Of a stretch of DNA of 64,000 nucleotides, positions 33,701 to 41,669 are shown one piece after another. Positions within the stretch are counted from its first letter, which is position 1. Each line of letters begins with the position of its first letter. Both the position numbers and the translations under genes were made by a program. Below the pieces are notes generated by a model, which saw nothing but the letters and a program-made list of their open reading frames with translations, ran no database searches and had not been told where the DNA came from. Origin of the DNA: Thiohalocapsa sp. (GTDB lineage Bacteria; Pseudomonadota; Gammaproteobacteria; Chromatiales; Chromatiaceae). The stretch is from the NCBI RefSeq assembly GCF_022340605.1, contig NZ_JAJDNQ010000018.1, positions 1 to 64,000 of the forward strand, written 5' to 3'.

Positions 33701-33970
33701 CGCCTCCGCCAGGCACAGCAGCGCGACGCCTTCGCGGCTGGTCAGCGAGTGCTCGGCGAGAAAGCGGTCCAGCAGGTTGGCCGAGCCCGGACGCTCGCGG
33801 AGCTTCTTTACCCAGCCGCGGGCACGCGCCAGGATTGCGGCGCGCTGCTCGTCCGGCCAGTCCAGCTCTGCCAACAGCGCGCCACGCAGTCGCGCCTCGT
33901 CGCCGAAGCGCTCGGCATTCAGGCGCTCGTAGGCAGCGTCCTCACACAGCGCCGGGAGTGGATAGCGCAT
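30713..33970 (-). CDS. putA: bifunctional proline dehydrogenase / pyrroline-5-carboxylate dehydrogenase
   Basis: PutA oxidises proline to glutamate in two steps. 1085 residues, closer to minimalist PutA forms than to the 1320-residue E. coli type. A helical N-terminal part (residues 1-120) leads into the proline dehydrogenase barrel (QYAQAERVTGELLPRL..., LTIDAEEASRHDLLL, MVRLVKGAYWDAEIKLAQQQGLPGYPVFTRK). The second half is an aldehyde dehydrogenase: FSPWNFP-like ISPWNFPLAIFTGQ, VAFTGSLDTARAINRAL, LIAETGGQNAMIVD and the catalytic Cys in SSGQRCSALRVL (near 867). A GTGGGAGCG repeat is inserted in frame near residue 579, between the domains. No N-terminal DNA-binding domain is seen. Confidence 0.95.
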   Translation of the reverse strand: MRYPLPALCEDAAYERLNAERFGDEARLRGALLAELDWPDEQRAAILARARGWVKKLRERPGSANLLDRFLAEHSLTSREGVALLCLAEAALRIPDEATLDALIRDKLVTADWRPAAGHDSAGSGQGSLFVNASTWALMLTGKVLSWHEDPERDLLGALRRRLEKSGEPLVRQALRAAMRILGEQFVMGRDIGAALERAGRGFDARCRHSFDMLGEAARTDAHARRYFDRYQAAISAVGEAAAGAGPVDGPGISIKLSALHPRCEYAQAERVTGELLPRLRELARQAAAADIGLTIDAEEASRHDLLLDLFAALCADPALAGWNGLGIAVQAYQPRALAVVDFLAELAARQRRRIMVRLVKGAYWDAEIKLAQQQGLPGYPVFTRKVNTDLCWLACAARLFAHDDRIYPQFATNNAHSIAAALALADGRPFELQRLHGMGEALHDLVLDETGTPCRAYDPVGSHADLLPYLVRRLLENGANSSFVHRLADASAPVETVVTDPIAVAREQDARGAGARHPRIPAPVDLFQPDRRNSRGLDLSDPAALGALATRVDQALAEQPGGIWQAEPMVVGGADPGESRRGRRSHAEPDGAAPPGGAAKTLHDPADVRREIGQVRDADGATLDRALDTARAAAPGWAHTPADARAACLERAADLLEAHLGNFVALCGREAGKSIPDGIAEVREAADFCRYYAARARERFGAPRELPGPVGEHNLLSLHGRGVFACISPWNFPLAIFTGQVTAALAAGNAVVAKPAEQTPLTAALGTRLLHEAGIPADVLQLLPGDGPGVGAPLAADPRIDGVAFTGSLDTARAINRALAERTGAIAPLIAETGGQNAMIVDASALPEQVVTDVLASAFQSSGQRCSALRVLCVQDDVAERLLDMLSGAMAELRIGDPLDLATDVGPVIDSDALAMLQAHAARMDREARLIHRCALPPRCEHGHFFAPRAYEIDGLERLQGEVFGPVLHVLRFQAQDLDGLIERINALGYGLTFGVHSRIDARIDAITGRIHAGNSYVNRNMIGAVVGVQPFGGEGLSGTGPKAGGPDYLTRFAVERTVSINTAASGGNAALLSMDEDDAGASR
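32210..32234. repeat. GTGGGAGCG repeat copy inside putA
   Basis: GTGGGAGCGGCGTCCCCGCC is read antisense as part of PADPGESRRGRRSHAEPDG, in the interdomain region of PutA, where it lengthens the linker by about 20 residues. The flanking DNA (GACGGCGCCGCGCCACC) is also repeat-like. It shows the same class of insertion as in lhr. Confidence 0.7.
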
Positions 33971-34219
33971 AGGTAGCCCCCGGAAACCGAAGCAATGAAG
34001 CAAGGTTAGCCCCAACGTCCCGGCCTGCAAGGCTTTGGCGACTGGAGAGCGGCTGCGCCGCTTCCGGCGGTCTCCCGAAGCAGCGCTTCGCGACTGCGGT
34101 CGCGACGCTGGACCGTCCAGGCACGTTGCGGTGCCTCGCGAGAGGCAGTGGGTGCACGACCTGACCTTGGACGGCGCTGCGCCGCCAGATCGGATCGATG
34201 GGGCAAGGCCGGCGCTCGC

Positions 34220-34924
34220 TCAGCAGCCAGGCCGGCTCCACCAGCGCGAGAGCCGACGCTGGAACGCCCGTTCCGGCACGCCCTCGTAGTGGGAGACGTC
34301 GTTGAAGACCCGCAGCCGCGCGCGGGTGACACTGGCAAAGTCCAGAATCGTCAGCGCCGCCGGGCTCTGGTCCAGCCGGTCGCGGTAGCCGCGCGCGTCG
34401 AAGCCCAGCAGGCTGCTCACCAACAGCCGATTCGTGCCCTTGTGGGAGACCACAAGCACCGAGCCGTGCTGGTGCTGCTGCACGATGCGGCGTATCACCG
34501 GCAGCGCCCGGGCCAGCACCTGGATGCCGGACTCGCCGCCCGCAGGCGCAATGGTGAGCGGGTCCTCCTGCCAGGCCTCGTACTCGTCGGAGTGCTCGGA
34601 CTCGATCTCGTCGCGGGTCTTGCCCTCCCAGCGCCCGTAGTCGATCTCGCGCAAGTCCGGTTCCTCGATCGGCTCCAGGCCATGCGGCTCGGCGATGATG
34701 CTCGCCGTCTCCAGCGTGCGGCCCATGGGGCTCGCGTAGATGGCGTCCAGCGTGTCGCGGCGCAGCCGCTCGGCGAGCGCCGCTACCTGATGCCGGCCTT
34801 CGTTGGACAGGGGCACATCGGTGGAGCCCGCGAAGCGATCTTCAGCGGTCAGCTCGGTGGCACCGTGGCGGACGAGATGGAGGCGGGTGGGCATAGCGAG
34901 CTCGAGTTGGTTGGCTTGCTCCAT
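34220..34924 (-). CDS. histidine phosphatase family protein
   Basis: A 234-residue member of the histidine-phosphatase (phosphoglycerate-mutase-like) superfamily. The N-terminal LHLVRHGATE carries the RHG motif with the phosphohistidine; the second catalytic His is in LVVSHKGTNRLL. YASPMGRTLETASIIAEPHG and the acidic E in DYGRWEGKTRDEIE match the proton-donor region. A cytosolic phosphatase of small phosphorylated substrates is likely; a phosphoglycerate mutase role is possible but unproven. The ATG at 34924 has CAGGGCAAC upstream and was preferred to the internal ATG at 34894. Confidence 0.88.
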   Translation of the reverse strand: MEQANQLELAMPTRLHLVRHGATELTAEDRFAGSTDVPLSNEGRHQVAALAERLRRDTLDAIYASPMGRTLETASIIAEPHGLEPIEEPDLREIDYGRWEGKTRDEIESEHSDEYEAWQEDPLTIAPAGGESGIQVLARALPVIRRIVQQHQHGSVLVVSHKGTNRLLVSSLLGFDARGYRDRLDQSPAALTILDFASVTRARLRVFNDVSHYEGVPERAFQRRLSRWWSRPGC

Positions 34925-35317
34925 GTTGCCCTGAGGTGTTGGCGTCGCGGCGAGAGCACAACCGTCAATCCCGACATAGCGCGCGTCGTAAGCGCCGGAT
35001 TGCCGGGTCTCCTTCGTCGGCCCGACCTACAGGAACCTGCATTGGACGGAGGTAAGCGCGGATATTTGCCTAGTCTCAGGAGCGTGGGAGCCAGACCTGA
35101 GGTAGCGCGGAGCCGATGCGCTCGCGGCATTCGGCAAAGCGTCGTGCCGGTGCAGTCAGCGCACTCTCGATGGCGTCGAGCACGAGCCGAGAGGAAGCGT
35201 GGCGGAGCCGCAGGTGCCGCCGGCGCAGTAGGTACCGCCCGTGTCCGCGGGCCGGCCGCCGGCGCGCGCTGCGCCGGCGGCCGTGACGGGACTGGGTGAG
35301 CGCTTGCGCGCTCGGAC
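34925..35317. other. 393-base non-coding stretch with hairpin repeats
   Basis: No gene is seen. It includes a GTCGGCCCGACCTAC repeat arm (35003-35030), a GCGGATATTTGCCTAGTCTC stretch (35057-35078), and a strong GC-rich hairpin GCCGCCGGCGCGCGCTGCGC / GCCGGCGGC near 35258-35284 immediately downstream of the ccp stop, a possible intrinsic-type fold lacking a T run. Confidence 0.45.
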
Positions 35318-36406
35318 TCACTTGTGTGGATTCTGGTTCTGGGCCATGTGCGGGTCCACCGGTGGGATCACGCTCATGCCGGGGGTGCCGGGCAGGCGCG
35401 GCATGGCCATCTCCGGAAAGTCGCCGGAGAGGGCGTTGAGGAAGGCCACCAGGTCCGCCGCCTGCTCGTCGGTGAGGTCCTTGTTGAGCTGGGTCTTGGC
35501 CATGACGTGCACAGCCTCGTTCAGGGTCGGCACCGAGCCGTTGTGGAAGTAGGGTGCGGTGAGGGCCACGTTGCGCAGCGTCGGCACCCGCCACATGTGC
35601 TTGTCGGCATCGTTGCCGGTAGCCTCGAAGCGGCCGTTGTCCGTGGTGAGGTCGTATTTGGCCTCGTAGTCGCTGCCGGGATAGGTCGGGAACTTCTGGA
35701 AGAAGCCGGTTCCCATGGGTAGCTGCGGGCCGCTGAAGTTCGCTCCGGAATGGCAGGCCGTGCAGCCGAGCTCGGCGAAGGTCTCCATGCCGCGCACCTG
35801 CTGCTCGGTCATCGCGCTGTCGTCACCCCTCGCGTAGCGGTCGTAGGCGGAATCCGGCGTGATCAGCGTGCGCTCGAAGGCGGCCACGGCCTTGGCGGCG
35901 TTGTCGGCGGTGACCGGGTTATCGTCACCCGGGAAGGCCGCCTGGAACATCGGTGTATAGCCGTCGATCTGCCGCAGCCGCGCCATGGCCGCCTCGAGGT
36001 TCTCCATGCCCATCTCGACGGGGTTCACCACCGGCCCCTTGGCCTGGTCCTCCAGCGTGGCGGCGCGGCCGTCCCAGAACTGCACGGAGTAGAAGGCGGC
36101 ATTCCAGACCGTCGGCGCGCTGCGCCCGCCGCGGGCGTCGTGCATGCCGATGGAGTTGGGGCGGTTGTCGTCGCCGGCGGCCATGACGTTGTGGCAGGAG
36201 TTGCACGAGAGCGTGCCGTGCTCGGAGAAGCGGGGGTCGAAGTAGAGCGTCTTGCCCAGTAGGATCTTGGCGTCGTTCTGCGGGTTGTCGGCTGGGATCG
36301 GCGGCTGTTCGGGCAGCGCTTCCCAGGCGGCGAGGGCCATGGACGAGGACAGGGTGAAGCCGAGGCTCAGGGCGCCGGCAAGCAGCACCGGTGTGCGCGG
36401 GGACAT
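35318..36406 (-). CDS. ccpA: di-heme cytochrome c peroxidase
   Basis: A periplasmic di-heme cytochrome c peroxidase (CcpA/MauG-like), reducing H2O2 with electrons from cytochrome c. A signal peptide (VLLAGALSLGFTLSSSMALA) leads to two heme-binding CxxCH motifs, LSCNSCHNVMA (near residue 75) and LGCTACHSGANF (near 222), with the conserved Trp in QFWDGRA between them. 362 residues is a normal length. The ATG at 36406 has an excellent AGGAG 7 bases upstream. Nothing in the operon shows regulation, but a 115-base repeat element lies directly upstream (36493-36609). Confidence 0.92.
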   Translation of the reverse strand: MSPRTPVLLAGALSLGFTLSSSMALAAWEALPEQPPIPADNPQNDAKILLGKTLYFDPRFSEHGTLSCNSCHNVMAAGDDNRPNSIGMHDARGGRSAPTVWNAAFYSVQFWDGRAATLEDQAKGPVVNPVEMGMENLEAAMARLRQIDGYTPMFQAAFPGDDNPVTADNAAKAVAAFERTLITPDSAYDRYARGDDSAMTEQQVRGMETFAELGCTACHSGANFSGPQLPMGTGFFQKFPTYPGSDYEAKYDLTTDNGRFEATGNDADKHMWRVPTLRNVALTAPYFHNGSVPTLNEAVHVMAKTQLNKDLTDEQAADLVAFLNALSGDFPEMAMPRLPGTPGMSVIPPVDPHMAQNQNPHK

Positions 36407-36492
36407 GTGTACTTCTCCTGTTGTCACCTGTTGTCGATAATTGGGGGCAAGCGCCGATGGCTCGGCGTTGGCGGTGCGGGCCGCAAAGCCCT

Positions 36493-36609
36493 GCCATTTT
36501 CAAGCGCCGAAGCGACGAGGAAACGCAGGAAGCGGGAGGCCGCCCAATGGCTGGACAAGCCCCGCTTCCGTCTGCTTCCTGGCCGGGATGACCAGTGAAC
36601 CAGTGTTTC
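36493..36609. repeat. about 115-base dispersed repeat upstream of ccp, copy 1
   Basis: CCATTTTCAAGCGCC...CGACGAGGAAACGCAGGAAG...GACCAGTG shares about three quarters of positions with 47440-47557. It carries an inverted pair, GGAAGCGGG and CCCGCTTCC. It lies 90 bases upstream of the ccp start, with the same strand orientation as copy 2 relative to its gene. It fills most of the non-coding interval 36407-36731. Confidence 0.75.
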
Positions 36610-36731
36610 TCCGGGCCGGGCATAGGGCTCGGCCGCGCGACAGGATATCGCTATCAACTGAAATGCTTAATTGATGCCGGTCACGCTGCGGGGACTGCCC
36701 CAGGGAGTGTCCGTCTTCGCCGGCGCGCGCA

Positions 36732-38132
36732 CTAAGGCGTCGGTGGCGCCAGCGCGTCGGCGAGCAGTTGTGCCAGGTGCCTTGGGCGCCGGCTCGAATG
36801 GGCGCGGATCTGCTGGCGGCACGAGAAGCCGTTGGCAATCACCTCGGCGCCGGGCTCGGCCTGGAGCTCGGGCAGCAGGGCCAGCGCCGCCATCTGCCGG
36901 GACAGCCCGGCGTGCTCCCGCTCCAGCCCGAAGGTGCCGGCCATGCCGCAGCAGCCGGTGTCCAGCAGGTCGAAGTCCAAGTCCGGCACGAGCTTGAGGA
37001 CGCGGCGCACCGGCTTCATGCCGCCGACGGCTTTCTGGTGGCAGTGGCCGTGGACAAGGACCTTGGCGCTCGCGGCGTCGGGCACGCTTGCACCTGCCGG
37101 TCGCAGGGGGAGTTGCAGGCGCTTGGCCATGATCTCCTTGGCCAGGAATTCCTCCAGCAGCAGGCAGCGCTCGGCCAGCTCCCGCGCCGACTCGCCGAGC
37201 CCTAGCGCCAGGTAGTCGTCGCGCAGGCCGAGCAGGCAGGAGGGCTCCAGGCCGATGATCCAGCGCCCGGCGCGGGCATGCGGCAGCAGCGCCGCGAGCA
37301 TGCGGCGGGCCTCGGCGGCGGCCTGTTCCACCATGCCCTGGGCCAGGTAGGTGCGCCCGCAGCAGAGTGGCCGCGTGGGCTCCGGGTCCGTTGCCGCGGG
37401 CGTGGCGACGTGCACGCGGTAGCCAGCGACTTGGAGCAGCCGCAGCGCATCCCGGGCGATGTCTGGCTCGAAGTGACGGGCGAAGGTGTCCACCAGCAGG
37501 ACCAACTCCGGGCGCTCGGTTTCGGCCGCCTCCGCCGCGCCCGGAGCGCTTGCCGGCGCGCCGGCGGTAAACGGCGCCGACGACGGCTCCGGTAGCGGGA
37601 CGGTGGCGGTAATGCCGAGCAGCCGCTCGCTGAGCCGGGCGAGCCACGGATTGCGATTGCGCCTCCTGATGAGCCAGCGGGCAAGGGTGCGGTGGCGGTG
37701 CAGCCAGCGCGGCAGCCCAGCGAACAGCCGCGCGCGCACGCCGAAGCCCCGCCGCCGGGCCTGTTGCGCCATGTACTCGCTCTTGATCAGCGCCATGTCG
37801 ACGTTGTTCTCGCACTCGCGCTTGCAGCCCTTGCACGCGACGCAGAGGTCCATGGCGCGGGCGAGCTCGGGCTCGGCGAGGGCGGCCTCTGCAAGCTCCG
37901 CGTTGAGTGCGGCCTTCAACAGGCGCACCCGCCCGCCGGTGGAGAGCGCCGGATCGCCGGTGACGCGGTAGCTTGGGCACATGACGCCCTTGGCGGTCTC
38001 GTCCTCGCAGCGGCGGCTGTTGATGCAGACCGCGATGGCCTTGGCGAAGTCGCCGCCGTGCTTTGGGATGTCCGCGTAGGCGTCGCCCATGCCGGCGTCC
38101 GCGTAGGCGGACCAATCCAGTACGGTCTTCAT
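36732..38132 (-). CDS. Fe-S oxidoreductase with CCG domains (FAD domain absent)
   Basis: A 466-residue Fe-S protein resembling the C-terminal half of FAD-linked oxidases of the D-lactate/glycolate dehydrogenase (YdiJ-like) kind. The N-terminal INSRRCEDETAKGVMCPSYRVTG and MDLCVACKGCKRECENN are ferredoxin-like 4Fe-4S motifs. Two CCG-type domains follow (CCGRTYLAQGM..., GCCGMAGTFGLE). Membrane-associated electron transfer from a hydroxy-acid dehydrogenase is typical of the group, but the FAD-binding half expected upstream is not here. The start at 38132 overlaps the stop of a 31-residue ORF by 4 bases (ATGA). It could be a separate subunit or the surviving part of a fused gene. Confidence 0.82.
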   Translation of the reverse strand: MKTVLDWSAYADAGMGDAYADIPKHGGDFAKAIAVCINSRRCEDETAKGVMCPSYRVTGDPALSTGGRVRLLKAALNAELAEAALAEPELARAMDLCVACKGCKRECENNVDMALIKSEYMAQQARRRGFGVRARLFAGLPRWLHRHRTLARWLIRRRNRNPWLARLSERLLGITATVPLPEPSSAPFTAGAPASAPGAAEAAETERPELVLLVDTFARHFEPDIARDALRLLQVAGYRVHVATPAATDPEPTRPLCCGRTYLAQGMVEQAAAEARRMLAALLPHARAGRWIIGLEPSCLLGLRDDYLALGLGESARELAERCLLLEEFLAKEIMAKRLQLPLRPAGASVPDAASAKVLVHGHCHQKAVGGMKPVRRVLKLVPDLDFDLLDTGCCGMAGTFGLEREHAGLSRQMAALALLPELQAEPGAEVIANGFSCRQQIRAHSSRRPRHLAQLLADALAPPTP

Positions 38133-38224
38133 CGTGGCAATGGCGTCGTCGTGGTGGCGGGCTGCGGCTGGTCGGGTGCCGCGATGTCGGGGTCTCCCGC
38201 GTCGCGGCTGGTAATGCGGCTCAT
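38129..38224 (-). CDS. 31-residue coupled ORF upstream of the Fe-S oxidoreductase
   Basis: MSRITSRDAGDPDIAAP... gives 31 residues ending in a stop that overlaps the next ATG (ATGA). GGAGA sits close to its start, so it may well be translated. It is too short for the ORF track. The Pro/Thr-rich tail is not a recognisable domain. It could be the start of a lost FAD domain joined to a stop by deletion, or a leader for translational coupling. The track ORFs here are shadows. Confidence 0.4.
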   Translation of the reverse strand: MSRITSRDAGDPDIAAPDQPQPATTTTPLPR

Positions 38225-38766
38225 GCTGTCTCCGGCTGGTGTCTCGATGCGTGGTTCACGATGAGACCGTGAAAGTGTTAGGTGTAGGTCGAGCTAGCGC
38301 AGCGCAGGCCGACGTTGAGCGTGGGTAAGCCGTTGATGGTCGGGTTACGCTATTGCTAACCCGACCTGCGATCCGCTCGAATTCGGCGTTGCGAGCAATA
38401 CTTGCCCAGTCTCGATCGGTCATCACTCGCAGCTATCCATAGAGGATAAGCAATGCGCGCGCCAATAACGTGGCCACGATCAGGCAGGCGGCCCGGCGCG
38501 GGCCCGGCCGGACGGTCCGCGGCAGGCACGACTGCTCAGGCGACGGCGGCATCGAGGCAGGGCTTGACGCGACCCTGGGTAGTGCGCTCGCGCCCATAAG
38601 GGTGAATCACCGATGGGCGTTTCGGGGTGGAGGTGCACAATGACGGCTCCTGCGCACCGCTCCGGTGGGCGCCGCTGTCGGCCGCCCATTTCGGCCGCCC
38701 GCGCGCTGCCCCGGGCGCCCGGGGCGCACGACTGAAGTCCATGTCCATCCGGGAGTTGGCCCCATC
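38225..38766. other. roughly 540-base stretch without a clear gene
   Basis: No gene is supported. It holds a GGGTTACGCTATTGCTAACCC inverted repeat (38339-38366), the short motif GTTGCGAGCAATACTT (38388-38403), seen again at 53961, and a GC-rich region up to the putative start of the L,D-transpeptidase. The real start of that gene may lie in this interval. Confidence 0.4.
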
Positions 38767-39951
38767 GTGACCGCAAGTGTTGCCCTGCCGCCGAGTACCG
38801 GCGCCCGTCCTGAGCCTGCAAGACACCGGGGAATCCGTGCACGAGAGCCCGGTGCGGCGGCGCCCGGCCAAGCCGGCGCCCCGGGGCGCGCATCGCGATA
38901 CACCCGCCGCGGCCTGCCGATACCGTTGCTGCTGCTGCCCGCACTGCTGTTGCTCTCGGGGTGCGCGTCGTTCCCGGAATTTGGCCTCTTAATGCAGGAG
39001 CCGGAGCGCACCGATCGATTCGTGCTGCCGGACGAGAACACCGACGTCATCGGCAAAGTGCAGTACGTGGTTGCGCACGACGAGGACACGCTGCCGGACT
39101 TCGCCCGCCGTTATGGCCTCGGCTACGAGGAGATCGTCGCCGCCAACCCGGACGTGGACCCCTGGCTGCCCGGTGCCGGCACCCGTGTGGTGCTGCCGAC
39201 GGAGTTCGTGCTGCCCGATGCCCCGCGCGAGGGCATCGTCCTCAATCTCGCGGCATTGCGGTTGTTCTACTACCCGCCGGTGGAGGACGGGCAGCGGCAG
39301 GAGGTGATTACGCACCCGGTGGGCATCGGCCGCGAGGGCTGGCGTACGCCGGTCGGGCAGATGCGAATCACGCAGAAGATCGCGAATCCGGCGTGGCGGC
39401 CGCCCGCTTCGGTGCGGGCCGAGCACGCGAAGCAGGGCCACCCGCTCCCCGCCGTGGTGAAGGCCGGGCCGGACAATCCCCTCGGCGCCTACGCCATGCG
39501 CCTCAGCCGGCCGAGCTACCTGCTGCATGGCACCAACAAGCCCGACGGCGTCGGCATGCGCGTGAGTCACGGCTGCGTGCGGCTGTACCCGGAAGACATC
39601 GAGCGGCTGTTTGGCGAGGTCCCGGTCGGCACCAAGGTGCGCGTCATCAACCAGCCCTATATCGCCGGGTGGAAGGATGGCGAGCTCTATCTGGAAGCCC
39701 ATCAGCCACTGGCCGAGGACGCGCGCCGCTGGAAGGGCAGCCTCGCACCCATGGAGCAGGTGGTGCAGGCGGCCGGCGGTGATGCGCCGGGCGCAGTAGA
39801 CTGGCAGAAGGCGCAGGAGGTGGCGCGCGATGCGCGCGGCCTGCCGGTGCCCATCGCCCCCGGCAGCCCGGGGATGGACAAGGTGATCGCCGACGCCCAC
39901 CGGGTGCCGCGCGTGCCGCCCTGGTCGGAGACCGAGCCGCGGGCCGACTGA
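38767..39951 (+). CDS. L,D-transpeptidase (YkuD) lipoprotein with LysM domain
   Basis: A cell-wall L,D-transpeptidase that makes 3-3 peptidoglycan cross-links or attaches lipoproteins. LPIPLLLLPALLLLSGCAS is a lipobox (LSGC). A LysM-like domain follows (VQYVVAHDEDTLPDFARRYGLGYEEIVAANPDVDPWLPG), then the YkuD domain with the active Cys in VSHGCVRLYPEDIE. The C-terminal tail has no recognised domain. The start is uncertain: the GTG at 38767 (VTASVALPP) is plausible, but the track start is GTG-poor and the long N-terminal stretch before the lipobox may be non-coding. About 394 residues from this start. Confidence 0.85.
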   Translation: MTASVALPPSTGARPEPARHRGIRAREPGAAAPGQAGAPGRASRYTRRGLPIPLLLLPALLLLSGCASFPEFGLLMQEPERTDRFVLPDENTDVIGKVQYVVAHDEDTLPDFARRYGLGYEEIVAANPDVDPWLPGAGTRVVLPTEFVLPDAPREGIVLNLAALRLFYYPPVEDGQRQEVITHPVGIGREGWRTPVGQMRITQKIANPAWRPPASVRAEHAKQGHPLPAVVKAGPDNPLGAYAMRLSRPSYLLHGTNKPDGVGMRVSHGCVRLYPEDIERLFGEVPVGTKVRVINQPYIAGWKDGELYLEAHQPLAEDARRWKGSLAPMEQVVQAAGGDAPGAVDWQKAQEVARDARGLPVPIAPGSPGMDKVIADAHRVPRVPPWSETEPRAD

Positions 39952-40022
39952 TTCCGCTGTCGCGACTCTGGAACGGTTCGCGTCTGACGTGCCCGCCATC
40001 CATGGCGGGCGCGGGTCGTCGC

Positions 40023-40879
40023 TCAGCGCCGGGCGCGCCGAACCAGGGTCAGCGGCGGCACCAGCAGCAGCGAGGTCGCAGGCGCGGGGGCAGCGAAGGT
40101 CTCGGCATGGGCGAAGATCTCGGGGTGTAGGCGAGATCGGTGGGATCGACCGCGAACGCGAGGACGTAGTTGGGCTGATCGGAGCGGAAGTCGTTGTCGT
40201 TGTCGTTGCCGATCAGGAGCAGGTGACGGCCGTCGTCGAGTTCGGGGCCGAAGGCGATGCCCTCGAGCTTCTCGGGAAACAGGTCGAAGGTAGCAGCCCC
40301 GGTCAGCAGCGTCTGGAGGTTGGCGAAATCGGTGATTCCGGTCGAGCTGCCGTCGACACCGACGATCAGGTCCATGAACAAGCTCTGGGCGACGCTGGTG
40401 TAGGTGCCGGCGTCGTCCAGGTCGGCGATGCCGGCGACGTTCGTGGCGCCGTCGAGGTCGATCTTGATGATGCGCTTGGCTTGGGCGGCGGTGCCCTCGT
40501 TCTTGTCGCGCTCGATGATCAGGAACTCACGGTCGTTCACCGCGACGATTTCGCTCACCACCATGCCGGTGCCGGCGCCGGTGTTGAGCTCATAGACGTA
40601 CTCGTCGGGGGCCGCGCCGGGGTCGACAGTGTCCCAGACCAGGATGCGCACCTCGCTGCCGGAGGTGCCGCCGTCCTGCTGCAGGGCGTTCTGCATCATG
40701 CCGACGAGCTTGCTGCCGTCCGGAGTCAGCGTGAGGCCTTCCATGCCGCGATTGGTGACGCGGCGCGGGTCGACGCTGGCGGGCACCGCAGTGAGGTCGT
40801 TCTCCACCGATCCCCTATGCGTCTGGATCGATACGCCCGGATACATCCGGTCGTGTCGAAAAAGGTCTTGCGGCTCCAT
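40023..40879 (-). pseudogene. phytase-like esterase-domain gene, truncated and frameshifted
   Basis: The encoded chain resembles esterase-like phytase-domain proteins (PF13449-like): NRGMEGLTLTPDGSKLVGMMQNAL, then FLIIERDKNEGTAAQAKRI and FPEKLEGIAFGPELDDGRHLLLIGNDNDND. The N-terminal half of the family fold is missing. At the 3' end a C run (near 40122-40125) looks one base short; in the next frame the chain reads FAAPAPATSLLLVPPLTLVR ending RR, a PEP-CTERM-like sorting tail. So it looks both truncated and frameshifted, unless the frameshift is a sequencing error. Confidence 0.7.
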
Positions 40880-41049
40880 CGGCGGGGCGTGCGCGATGTT
40901 GGCCGCGAATCAGGGTACCGGGGGACTGTGACCGCCGCGTTGCGGCATGCGCCGCGCGGCGTGGGGCGTGGTCACCGAGTCGGCGCGGTTGCTGCTGGTG
41001 CAGGCGGCGCTGGTCGAAAACCCCTCCTACGACGCCGTCGTCAAGGGCC

Positions 41050-41421
41050 ATGGACGACTGGACGCTGGAGGAAGGCACCGGGCCGCTCATGGCGCGCAAG
41101 GTGCTGCGGGCCGTCGATGACGGCCACTGGATCGTTGCGACCCTCTGGAGCCCGCACTGGCTGTTCGCCGAGACCGAGCTGCGCTACCTGGACGACCCGG
41201 GCGGGGCCTTCGCGCCGCGCGAGTCCGTGCACGCCCTGGCGCGGCCCGGCTTCGAGGCCGACTACCCCGAGGTCGCGGCCTTCATCCGCCGCTTCTGGCT
41301 CAATCTTTCCGACATCGAGGCGATGATGGCCGCCGCCCGCTCCAAGGGCCATAAGCAGGCGATCCGCGACTTCATCGCCGCCAACCGGGCGCGTGTTGCC
41401 ACCTGGATGAACGGCCGCCGA
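41050..41421 (+). pseudogene. C-terminal fragment of a glycine-betaine binding protein (OpuAC-like)
   Basis: The chain DDWTLEEGTGPLMARKVLRAVDDGHWIVATLWSPHWLFAETELRYL... to ANRARVATWMNG is the C-terminal third of an OpuAC/ProX-type substrate-binding protein, which binds glycine betaine or choline. Its aromatic cage side and signal peptide are absent, and it opens in the middle of a domain. Past residue 125 the frame reads through low-complexity repeat DNA. It is a remnant: N-terminal two thirds lost and no in-window partner genes. Confidence 0.75.
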
Positions 41422-41486
41422 GCTGGTGCAAAAGGGAATCGAAGCCCGAGGTCTTCCCACGCATTGCCCGCACCCGCCGGCTCACT

Positions 41487-41620
41487 GGGAGCGCCGGCTC
41501 GCAGCCGGCCCACCCCGTGCGCGACTTTTACCGGGAGCGCCAGCTTCCAGCCGGCTCGCCGCGTGCGCGGCTTACTGGGAGCGCCGGCTTCTAGCCGGCT
41601 CGCCGCGTGCGCGACTCAGT
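41487..41620. repeat. three tandem GGGAGCGCCGGCT units, about 45-base period
   Basis: Units begin at 41487, 41533 and 41577 (GGGAGCGCCGGCT with the inverse AGCCGGCT). They are shorter and distinct in sequence from the 92-base-period array near 3.7 kb. They lie directly downstream of the second Y1 transposase gene. Confidence 0.8.
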
Positions 41621-41669
41621 GCCGGGCACGTGGCGTCTACCATCGAACGTGCTGGTACCGGGGCACCCC

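Noticed and set aside
35255-35284. Intrinsic terminator after ccp
   Set aside because: The hairpin is strong but there is no T run, so I did not call it a terminator.
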